Source: an uncultured Clostridiaceae bacterium (GTDB taxonomy: Bacteria > Bacillota > Clostridia > Lachnospirales > Lachnospiraceae). Taken from it: a stretch of DNA of 7,958 nucleotides. The stretch covers positions 1 through 7,958 of the forward strand of contig CAUCBQ010000094.1 in the NCBI GenBank assembly GCA_958441075.1. Reading direction: 5' to 3'. Positions within the stretch are counted from its first letter, which is position 1. Each line of letters opens with the position of its first letter. This document shows positions 1 through 6,185 of this stretch, piece by piece. The translations under genes were made by a program, and so were the position numbers. The notes under the pieces are model-generated. The model was not told the origin of the DNA and made no database searches. It saw only the letters and a list, made by a program, of their open reading frames with translations.

Positions 1-110
1 TTCATTTGAGCCTATTTTTTCGACTCAGTTTTTTCATATTTCACTTGACACTACCGTAAGTCTTTTGAAGTCGATGTGCCTGTATTATAAGAAATTGAGA
101 GCGTCAAAAC

Positions 111-139
111 TAGACAGATTTTGCGTATAATAGTATAAT
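111..139 (+). promoter_or_regulatory. Predicted sigma-A promoter of the AraC-family gene
   Basis: TAGACA at 111-116 (five of six matches to TTGACA) and TATAAT at 134-139 are separated by exactly 17 bases. A second TATAAT at 126-131 has no good -35 box. Transcription from about 146 would give a leader of some 87 bases before the ATG at 233, AT-rich and without a convincing strong hairpin. The rest of positions 1-232 contains T-rich runs and isolated TTGACA hexamers (45-50, 164-169) lacking a well-spaced -10. I see no gene there. Confidence 0.7.
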
Positions 140-232
140 ATTTTACATATCTTGCTTTTTGCATTGACAGAAATTACAAATTTTAACAGTGTTTTTATGC
201 AGATTAGAAAGAACTGCTGAGGAGAAAGGGCT

Positions 233-1105
233 ATGATTGATCAGGCGGGAATTATGATGGCGCAGGGGGCGGAGATTGCCTGTGAGCGGATTGCAGGGGT
301 CAATGACAACATGACCCAGCCCCATTATCACAATTATTATGAGCTGTATTACCTGGAAAAAGGGGAGAGGTATCAGCGTCTTCAGGATGAGCTCTATGTG
401 CTTAAGCCGGGGGAGCTGATGCTGTTTTCTCCCTACATTATGCATTATTCTTATGGAAAAAAGGATATGCCTTTCCGGAGAATTGTGCTGTATTTTCGCA
501 GGGAGGACGTGGATGTACCGGAGCTGGCCTCGCTGCTGGATCAGGCCAACGGCATGTACAGTATGGGGCTCAGAGACAGCCAGATGATACACCGAATTCT
601 CGGAGAGCTTTTGCGGGAACAGGAGGAGGAAGCGGATTTCAGAAGAGAATGTCAGCACTCTCTTCTGAATCTTCTTCTGTATCTGTTGGCCCGTCAAAAG
701 CAGGTGGCGGAACCGGTAAAAACAGAGCAGAAAACAAGAATGGGGCAGGTAATGCATTATATTCACCGCCATTTTGATGAGAATATTACTCTGGAAAGTC
801 TGGCGGAACGCTTTTATGTGAGCAGCTATTATCTCTGCCGGGAATTTAAGGCATATACCAACAGTACGGTGATTCAGTATGTGAATGTTACCAGAATCAT
901 GAATGCTCAGAGAAGGATTATGGAGACAGATAAGAGTATCACGGAGATCAACAGAGAAATGGGGTTTTCTAATCTGACGCATTTTAACCGGGTGTTTAAA
1001 GCTGTGACGGGAATGACGCCTTCCGGATACCGCAAGAGCCATAAAAATCTGGAGATTTATGTCGGAGGCATCAGGAAGCGTAAGGGAGGGCAGGATAACC
1101 GTTAA
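233..1105 (+). CDS. AraC-family transcriptional regulator (cupin + HTH)
   Basis: This is a 290-residue cytoplasmic DNA-binding regulator. The N-terminal half (about residues 24-95) is an AraC-type cupin sensor: it has the H31-Y-H33 and E37-L-Y start typical of AraC_binding domains and the K58-P-G-E-L-M-L-F strand. Residues 168-268 form the two-helix-turn-helix domain: HTH1 around 186-206 (LESLAERFYVSSYYLCREFK) and HTH2 around 236-257, with the conserved MGFSNLTHFNRVFK pattern followed by TGMTPSGYR. Length matches the usual 270-300 residues. The ATG is set by GAGGAG at 219-224, eight bases upstream. Such proteins usually sense a small ligand, often a sugar, and control a neighbouring gene. Here the downstream genes are housekeeping and have their own promoters, so the target may lie left of the window or elsewhere. 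The ligand cannot be read from the sequence. No clear terminator follows. Confidence 0.93.
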   Translation: MIDQAGIMMAQGAEIACERIAGVNDNMTQPHYHNYYELYYLEKGERYQRLQDELYVLKPGELMLFSPYIMHYSYGKKDMPFRRIVLYFRREDVDVPELASLLDQANGMYSMGLRDSQMIHRILGELLREQEEEADFRRECQHSLLNLLLYLLARQKQVAEPVKTEQKTRMGQVMHYIHRHFDENITLESLAERFYVSSYYLCREFKAYTNSTVIQYVNVTRIMNAQRRIMETDKSITEINREMGFSNLTHFNRVFKAVTGMTPSGYRKSHKNLEIYVGGIRKRKGGQDNR

Positions 1106-1115
1106 GGGATAGGTC

Positions 1116-1144
1116 TGGACGGAACGGCTCCTGCCTGCTACAAT
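1116..1144 (+). promoter_or_regulatory. Predicted promoter of alaX (extended -10)
   Basis: TGGACG at 1116-1121 (four of six matches to TTGACA) and TACAAT at 1139-1144 are spaced by 17 bases. TG at 1136-1137 adds an extended -10 element (TGCTACAAT). Transcription would start near 1151, giving a leader of about 48 bases before the chosen alaX ATG. This makes alaX independent of the AraC-family gene. Confidence 0.6.
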
Positions 1145-1198
1145 AGAAAGAAGCGATTCTGCAGAAGCAGAGGCATGGCGAGATATGGAGAAAAGATT

Positions 1199-2365
1199 AT
1201 GACAGAGAAATTATATTATCAGGACAGCCACAGAAAAGAATTTGAGGCTCAGGTGGTATCCTGTCAGTGGAATGAAAAAAAGGAATGGTATGAGGTGATT
1301 CTGGACCGGACGGTATTTTTTCCGGAGGGCGGAGGCCAGTATGCGGATCCCGGTGTAATTGACGGTATTCCCGTAGAGGATGTAAAGGAGCGGGAGGGTG
1401 AGGTGATTCATATGATGAAGAAGCCTCTGACGCCGGGACAAACGGTACATGGCGAAATCGACTACAAAGAAAGATTTTCCAGAATGCAGCAGCACTCCGG
1501 CGAGCATATTGTATCTGGTCTGGTGCACCGGTATTTTGGATATGACAATGTGGGCTTTCATCTGGGCAATGAAGCGGTGACTCTGGATTTTAACGGAACC
1601 TTTGAGCCGGGGCAGCTGCGCCGCATTGAGACAGAGGCCAATGAGGCTGTGGCTGCCAATCTGGAGATCCGGGTGGAGTATCCCACCAGGGAAGAGCTGG
1701 CGACTCTGGAGTACAGGAGTAAAAAAGAGCTGGCCGGACAGGTGCGGATTGTGACGGTACCTGGATACGATGTATGCGCCTGCTGTGCACCCCACGTATC
1801 CCGAACCGGTGAAATTGGCCTGATTAAGCTGGTGGATGCAGTCAATTACAAGGGCGGAACCCGTGTGACAATGGTATGCGGTTTCCGGGCTCTGGAGGAT
1901 TACCGGATGAAGGAGGACAATGTGCGGGAGATTTCCCGGCTTTTGTCTGCAAAGCCCTATGAGGCGGCGGAAGCGGTTGAACGTCTCCGGGAGGAGGCGC
2001 TTCTCTGGAAGGGAAGGGCAATTCAGATGCAGACCCGGTATCTGGAGAAAAAGCTGGAGGATCTTCCGGAAGGAACCGTCAACTATTTTGTATTTGAAGA
2101 GGATCTGGACAAGAATGCGGCCCGCCGTTTTGTAGATGCAGGAAAAGAAAAATGCAGCGGCGTCTGCGGGATTTTCCTGGGAAAGGAAGAGGGCGGATAC
2201 CAGTTTACTCTGGGAAGCAATTCCATAGATTTAAAGCAGGTTTTAAAGGAGTTTTACAGCCATTTTGAAGGAAGAGGAGGCGGCAAGGGACCAATGGTTC
2301 AGGGTACGGTTCAGGGAGATCCGAAAGCCATTGAGGACTGCCTATGCAAAATCATTTCTTTATGA
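1199..2365 (+). CDS. alaX: Alanyl-tRNA editing protein AlaX, long form with DHHA1 domain
   Basis: This is a stand-alone relative of the alanyl-tRNA synthetase editing domain. Family knowledge says it deacylates Ser-tRNA(Ala) or Gly-tRNA(Ala) in the cytosol to prevent mistranslation. Counting from the ATG at 1199 (388 residues), it has the N-terminal TVFFPEGGGQYADPG strand at about 38-52, the first zinc motif H99-SGE-H103, and the second zinc motif C195-CAP-H199 followed by VSRTGEIG. A helical, charged linker follows at about 230-285, then a DHHA1 domain with the GRGGGKGPMVQG motif near 358-369. Size fits the long AlaX class. An in-frame ATG at 1175 is possible, but GGAG at 1187-1190 sits eight bases before the ATG at 1199, so I prefer that start. 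The stop TGA at 2363-2365 is also part of the next gene's promoter. Confidence 0.93.
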   Translation: MTEKLYYQDSHRKEFEAQVVSCQWNEKKEWYEVILDRTVFFPEGGGQYADPGVIDGIPVEDVKEREGEVIHMMKKPLTPGQTVHGEIDYKERFSRMQQHSGEHIVSGLVHRYFGYDNVGFHLGNEAVTLDFNGTFEPGQLRRIETEANEAVAANLEIRVEYPTREELATLEYRSKKELAGQVRIVTVPGYDVCACCAPHVSRTGEIGLIKLVDAVNYKGGTRVTMVCGFRALEDYRMKEDNVREISRLLSAKPYEAAEAVERLREEALLWKGRAIQMQTRYLEKKLEDLPEGTVNYFVFEEDLDKNAARRFVDAGKEKCSGVCGIFLGKEEGGYQFTLGSNSIDLKQVLKEFYSHFEGRGGGKGPMVQGTVQGDPKAIEDCLCKIISL

Positions 2366-2371
2366 TATAAT
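2363..2371 (+). promoter_or_regulatory. Extended -10 promoter of the exonuclease gene, embedded in the alaX stop
   Basis: TGATATAAT is a perfect extended -10 (TG-n-TATAAT), with TATAAT at 2366-2371. Its TG lies in the alaX stop codon. The best -35 at 17-base spacing is TATGCA (2343-2348), only three of six matches, as is common with extended -10 promoters. Start of transcription would be expected at about 2377-2380, which coincides with the ATG at 2380. It would therefore give a leaderless or almost leaderless mRNA. Confidence 0.6.
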
Positions 2372-2379
2372 CGTCCATT

Positions 2380-3435
2380 ATGAAGAATTATATTATATTT
2401 GATTTAGAGTGGAATCAGAGTCCCCGGGGACGGGAGGATTCGGTAGCAGATTTCCCTTTTGAGATTATTGAGATTGGTGCAGTAAAGCTGGATGAGAATT
2501 TTCAGATGGTGGATGAGTTTCACCGACTGATTCGGCCTCAGGTCTATGGCCAGATGCATCATATGATATCAGAAGTGACTCATATGAATATGGAGGAGCT
2601 GAAGGCCTGGGGGATGGATTTTCCCGAGGCAGCCAGACAGTTTCTCTGCTGGTGCGGCGAAGAGCCGGTATATGGTACCTGGGGTTCCATGGATCTGACA
2701 GAGCTGCAGAGAAATATGGCGTATTACGGAATGGAAGCTCCCTTTCCCTTCCCTTTGTTTTATTATGATGTGCAGAAGCTGTACGGACTATTTACAGCAG
2801 AGGGAGCCAGACTGTCTCTGGATGCGGCAGTGGAACAGGAGGGGCTTTTAGAGAAACGGCCGTTTCACAGGGCTCTGGATGATGCCTATTACACCGGTCG
2901 GGTTCTGGCCTGTCTGGAGGAAAAAACAGGGGCAGAAGCTCTCCTTCCTTTTCAGTCGGTTGATTATTACCGGCTTCCGAGAAACAAAAAAGAAGAGATT
3001 CAGGTAACATTTCCCGGCTATTCCAAATATGTGTCCCGTGTGTTTGAGTCCCGTGAGGATGCCATGAAGGATCGGGGAGTCACCTCTACGAAATGTTATC
3101 TCTGCGGCAAAAGCCTGCGAAAAAAGATCCGGTGGTTTACGGCCAACCAGAAAATGTATTTTTCTCTGGCAGTCTGTCCGGAGCATGGATATTTGAAAGG
3201 AAAAATCCGCATCAAAAAGGCAGACGGGGATCGGGTGTTTGTAGTAAAGACTCTGAAGCTGACAGATGAGGAAGGCGCAGCCTTTGTTATCAATAAAAAA
3301 GAGGAGCTGAAAAAGAAGCGGGCTGAGCGCAGCAGGGCAAAGCGTCAGCGCCAGCGCCAGGAGGCGGCGGCCAATAAAACAAGAAAGAAAAAAGGTAAAA
3401 AAGCAAAAAAAGAAAGAGGAATTCCGAATCAGTAA
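2380..3435 (+). CDS. DEDDh-family 3'-5' exonuclease with Cys/His module and basic tail
   Basis: This 351-residue protein starts with an RNase T/DnaQ-type exonuclease fold, nearest in style to the KapD/ERI-1-like group. Metal-binding residues are D8 and E10 (IIFDLEWNQ, ExoI), D105 (WGSMDLTEL, ExoII), and H163 with D168 (FHRALDDAYYTG, ExoIII). These predict two-metal-ion hydrolysis of DNA or RNA 3' ends; which substrate is unknown. Residues 239-269 carry C239-x2-C242 and C266-x2-H269, a probable zinc ribbon or treble clef. Residues 306-347 are almost continuous Lys/Arg, suited to nucleic acid or ribosome binding. No Shine-Dalgarno sequence is present in the 14 bases after alaX, yet the start is firm because the catalytic D8 follows at once. 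Translation may be leaderless or use reinitiation after alaX. The final codons form one arm of the shared terminator. Confidence 0.88.
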   Translation: MKNYIIFDLEWNQSPRGREDSVADFPFEIIEIGAVKLDENFQMVDEFHRLIRPQVYGQMHHMISEVTHMNMEELKAWGMDFPEAARQFLCWCGEEPVYGTWGSMDLTELQRNMAYYGMEAPFPFPLFYYDVQKLYGLFTAEGARLSLDAAVEQEGLLEKRPFHRALDDAYYTGRVLACLEEKTGAEALLPFQSVDYYRLPRNKKEEIQVTFPGYSKYVSRVFESREDAMKDRGVTSTKCYLCGKSLRKKIRWFTANQKMYFSLAVCPEHGYLKGKIRIKKADGDRVFVVKTLKLTDEEGAAFVINKKEELKKKRAERSRAKRQRQRQEAAANKTRKKKGKKAKKERGIPNQ

Positions 3436-3460
3436 CAGGTTTGGAATTCCTCTTTCTTTT
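3408..3460. terminator. Bidirectional intrinsic terminator shared by convergent genes
   Basis: A perfect 18-bp inverted repeat (3408-3425 against 3443-3460) encloses a 17-base loop. On the plus strand it is followed by a T run (AATTTTTT). On the minus strand it is followed by the complement of the A-rich tail (TTTTTTT, then GCTTTTTT). The left arm is coding sequence of the exonuclease (codons around KERGIP), the exonuclease stop TAA is in the loop, and the carboxypeptidase stop overlaps the outer end of the right arm. Only 23 bases separate the two stop codons. Confidence 0.9.
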
Positions 3461-5036
3461 AATTTTTTCTGTCCAGAAAGGACGGATGATTTCGTGGTCT
3501 TTTCTTTGGCTGACTTTGTTTCAGAGCTGAATCAGTCCGCTTTTTTTCCATGAGAAGATCAAATTCTGCAGTGGACATGCCAATATCCTCCAGGCGTTTC
3601 TGACGGCGCTGATAGCGGGCGGCCCGTTCAACGGCTTCCTGTTTTTCAATATGGAATTTCAGAACAAGAAGTCCTCCGCCCACAATTCCCAGAACGACAA
3701 ACAGAATCAGCCCGGTTTTCATACCCTGAGGAATGTACAGCTGGAAAGCGGGAGTGTCCGACGGTTCGGTACTGCCGGATTCCTCTTCTTCGGAAGATAC
3801 GGGAAGATCTCCGGAAAGAGCTGCCGGAGCGTTGTCTTCGCCTGTTGGAGAAAGGGCGGCAGTTTCATCAAAGGTCATGGCTCTTGCCATGGCGATATCA
3901 GCTTCCCGTGCAGCAGTATCCGGCTCCTGGCGGATTAGATAGGCGGCGCCGACGGCGTGTCCTCCGTATTCGTAGGAAATCTGTGCTACTGCATCCTGAG
4001 GCGCTGCGGGAGGAAGCTCGTAGGAGATGGAGGAGGTAATATCAGCCGGATCGGCAAGCTTCGGAAGGGAAATCCGGCAGTCTTTCTGAATAGAGAGTAC
4101 CGACAGATCCGTAGTAGGCAGTCCGGCAATCGTCATATCATTAGCCACGGATGAATGGGCAGTATCTATTTCTGCGGCTTTCAGAGATTGAAAGCTGGAA
4201 AATCCAAAATCCAGCAGTGCCTTGGTATCTGTATAGTGAGTCTGATGTCCATTTAAAACAACAGCAATCAGGCGAGTGTTGTTTTTTTCCGCGCAGGTGA
4301 CCAGAGTATTTCCTGCCAGAGAGGTGTAGCCAGTTTTCCCGCCAATGATTCCGGGATAATACTGAGGCGCATTTTTTTTCATCATCCGGTGTCCCGGATA
4401 AATACGAAAGCCGTCAGGATTCCGCTTGGTGGGCGGAAGATCATAGTACAATGTGGAATCAATGGTGACAAAGGCCTCATTCTGAAAGGCGGCCTGAGCA
4501 ATCAGAGCCATGTCATAGGCCGATGTATAGTGATCTGGGTTATTTAGTCCGCTGGGGTTACAGAAATGGGAATCTGTGCAGCCTAAGGAGGCGGCACGTT
4601 CATTCATCATATCAGCAAAGGCTTCTATGGAACCGGCAGTGTGCTCTGCCAGGGCATTGGCCACTTCATTGGCAGAGCGGAGAACCAGGGCATACAGACA
4701 GTCACGGACAGTCAGCTGATCGCCCACATCCATACCGGCGCTGGTGCTTCCCGGCTCTACATTGTGAACCGCATTGCGGGAAAAGGTTACAATATCGTCC
4801 ATATCGCAGTTTTCAATCACAATCAGCGCAGTCAGTATTTTCGTAATACTGGCGGGAAAATAGGCGGTATGGATGTTTTTCCCGTAGAGGACAGCGCCGG
4901 AGCCGGCGTCCATAACAATTCCGCCCTCTGCGGAAATGGAAATATTGTCCGGCCATTCTGCCGTGGCAAAGGCTGTGCTGCAGAAGGAACTGCACAGAAG
5001 GACCAGACTCAGAAAAAAGGCTGTAAATCGTTTCAT
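3459..5036 (-). CDS. D-alanyl-D-alanine carboxypeptidase (peptidase S11, DacA/PBP5-like)
   Basis: This penicillin-binding protein removes the terminal D-Ala from peptidoglycan pentapeptides outside the membrane. Of 525 residues, 1-24 form a signal peptide (hydrophobic core FFLSLVLLC, probable cleavage after AFA). The catalytic triad of motifs is complete: S63-I-T-K66, S121-A-N123 and K234-T-G236. After the peptidase and a beta-rich C-terminal domain, residues about 390-430 are an acidic, Ser/Thr/Pro-rich spacer. Residues 441-460 are a transmembrane helix, leaving a basic cytoplasmic tail of about 65 residues. Classic PBP5 instead ends in a short amphipathic helix, so this anchoring differs and makes the protein longer than usual. 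GGAG lies seven bases before the ATG. The gene is last in a minus-strand unit, 42 bases after the flavoprotein. The paralogue name (dacA, dacF, dacB) cannot be decided. Confidence 0.93.
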   Translation of the reverse strand: MKRFTAFFLSLVLLCSSFCSTAFATAEWPDNISISAEGGIVMDAGSGAVLYGKNIHTAYFPASITKILTALIVIENCDMDDIVTFSRNAVHNVEPGSTSAGMDVGDQLTVRDCLYALVLRSANEVANALAEHTAGSIEAFADMMNERAASLGCTDSHFCNPSGLNNPDHYTSAYDMALIAQAAFQNEAFVTIDSTLYYDLPPTKRNPDGFRIYPGHRMMKKNAPQYYPGIIGGKTGYTSLAGNTLVTCAEKNNTRLIAVVLNGHQTHYTDTKALLDFGFSSFQSLKAAEIDTAHSSVANDMTIAGLPTTDLSVLSIQKDCRISLPKLADPADITSSISYELPPAAPQDAVAQISYEYGGHAVGAAYLIRQEPDTAAREADIAMARAMTFDETAALSPTGEDNAPAALSGDLPVSSEEEESGSTEPSDTPAFQLYIPQGMKTGLILFVVLGIVGGGLLVLKFHIEKQEAVERAARYQRRQKRLEDIGMSTAEFDLLMEKKRTDSALKQSQPKKRPRNHPSFLDRKN

Positions 5037-5054
5037 AGTTATTCTCCATAAGAC

Positions 5055-5116
5055 AAACCGGAGACAGCAGCGATTCTATCAGGAATGAAGGACACATCCC
5101 ACTGTCTGTCCGGTTT
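5055..5116 (-). repeat. Inverted repeat spanning the flavoprotein/carboxypeptidase junction
   Basis: AAACCGGAGACAG at 5055-5067 pairs with CTGTCTGTCCGGTTT at 5102-5116, giving 13 base pairs with a two-base bulge around a loop of about 34 bases. In the minus-strand transcript the stem starts in the last codons of the flavoprotein gene, holds its stop codon in the loop, and ends eight bases before the carboxypeptidase GGAG. It lacks a proper T run, so it could be a weak attenuator, a processing or stability element, or chance. Confidence 0.4.
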
Positions 5117-6149
5117 TTAAAGCCCCTACACATTTTTTGTTGCAATAGAGGCAGCGGGTAATCTCTCCGGCGCGGCCGGTGCGGACCTTTTCCGGCCACT
5201 GAGGATCTGCAATCAGCTGACGGCACATGCCAATCAGCTCAATTCCTTCCTCGCAGAGGGCCTCGGCAGTTTCCGGGGACTGGATTTTTCCAACACAGCA
5301 GACCGGCTTTTCGGTGTGCTTTTTAACCAGACGGGCAAGGAAGGAAAAGCAGGCTTCGCCCTGGAAATACGGATGCTTTGCCGGGGGAATGGTATCCTCG
5401 GTGACTGTATGATTAGCCAGAGAAACATGGAAGCAGTCAATGGATGCTTCCTCCAGGCTGCGGACAAATTCAGGCACCTGGGCCATGGATATTCCGCCGC
5501 GCCCATAAGCCGGATCCTCAGTGCGGACAGTCAGCTTGTAGTCTAGCGGAAGCACCGGAGCGCCGCGCCGCACAGCCCGGACTGCTTCCAGGGCAAACCG
5601 ATCCCAGGCGCCCCATTCATCAGTCCGGTGATTGAAATTGGGGGAGGTAAAGCTTCCGGTCAGCCGATCGCCGTGAATCTGAATCATATCAAAGCCCAGG
5701 TCCGCTGCCCGACGGGCAGCAGCCTCGTAGGCAGCGAGGATATCCTGAATATGTTCCGGGGAAACCGTATCACAGAAGGTCTTAGTGCTGAGAGCCAGCT
5801 CGGCCCGTACCTTCTGCGGGTTTGTCCGCCCTTCCAGGCGATAGAGCTCTCGGATTTTTATAACGTCATACTCGGGATGAAACAGCTGGGCGGAAATTTT
5901 GCAGCCATACTGGTGACAGATTTCTATGGCCTTTCGGAGAGGCGCAGCTGAGGCGTCGCTGTCCAGAGCAATTCCCCCAAACATAGAGGGGACTACGGAC
6001 AGATCTGCTGCAACAATCATGCCGCAGCCGCCTTTCGCCAGAGCTTCGTACCACTCTGCACCGCCGGGGCCAAAGCTGGAGGGGGCAAAAACAATTCTGT
6101 TCTTTAAGGTAGTATTGCCAATGGTAATCGGGTCAAACAAATGGGTCAT
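5079..6149 (-). CDS. Short NADH:flavin oxidoreductase (old yellow enzyme family) with 4Fe-4S cysteines
   Basis: This is a 356-residue FMN TIM barrel of the OYE/2,4-dienoyl-CoA reductase group. The N-terminus FDPITIGNTTLKNRIVFAP is the family signature. The AADLGFDMIQIHG strand (149-160) and RTDEWG (175-180) follow, and the GIELIGMCRQLIADPQW phosphate-binding end is at 302-318. Four cysteines, C333-x2-C336-x3-C340-x11-C352, match the 4Fe-4S ligands of the dienoyl-CoA reductase and BaiCD/BaiH type. The chain then stops four residues later, without the roughly 300-residue FAD and NAD(P)H domain found in those enzymes. Most relatives have H-x-A-H/N-x-Y after the IHG strand; here residues 159-164 read HGDRLT, with no tyrosine between 141 and 204, so substrate chemistry may differ. 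AAGGAGGTG (6155-6163) is a near-perfect ribosome binding site seven to eight bases before the ATG. The gene lies 36 bases after the Lit-like gene. The substrate is unknown. Confidence 0.88.
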   Translation of the reverse strand: MTHLFDPITIGNTTLKNRIVFAPSSFGPGGAEWYEALAKGGCGMIVAADLSVVPSMFGGIALDSDASAAPLRKAIEICHQYGCKISAQLFHPEYDVIKIRELYRLEGRTNPQKVRAELALSTKTFCDTVSPEHIQDILAAYEAAARRAADLGFDMIQIHGDRLTGSFTSPNFNHRTDEWGAWDRFALEAVRAVRRGAPVLPLDYKLTVRTEDPAYGRGGISMAQVPEFVRSLEEASIDCFHVSLANHTVTEDTIPPAKHPYFQGEACFSFLARLVKKHTEKPVCCVGKIQSPETAEALCEEGIELIGMCRQLIADPQWPEKVRTGRAGEITRCLYCNKKCVGALKTGQTVGCVLHS

Positions 6150-6185
6150 AACAGCACCTCCTTGGTGAAAACAGGTTTTTCTTTC

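Noticed and set aside
164..192. A second AraC promoter from TTGACA at 164-169
   Set aside because: The sequence 16-18 bases downstream (around CAGTGT) does not resemble a -10 box.
143..1042. A 299-codon open frame on the minus strand
   Set aside because: It is antisense to the AraC-family gene, whose domains and ribosome binding site are clear. The minus-strand translation is low-complexity, His/Ile/Leu-rich and matches no family I recognise.
1211..1845. Minus-strand open frames inside alaX
   Set aside because: They are antisense to intact zinc-binding editing motifs, and no start signals or known domains are seen.
4641..5226. Overlapping open frames on both strands around the flavoprotein/carboxypeptidase junction (4641-5051 plus, 4813-5226 minus)
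   Set aside because: They are out-of-frame shadows. The minus-strand one was also checked as a possible frameshifted FAD/NAD(P)H domain of the flavoprotein and shows no GxGxxG nucleotide-binding motif.
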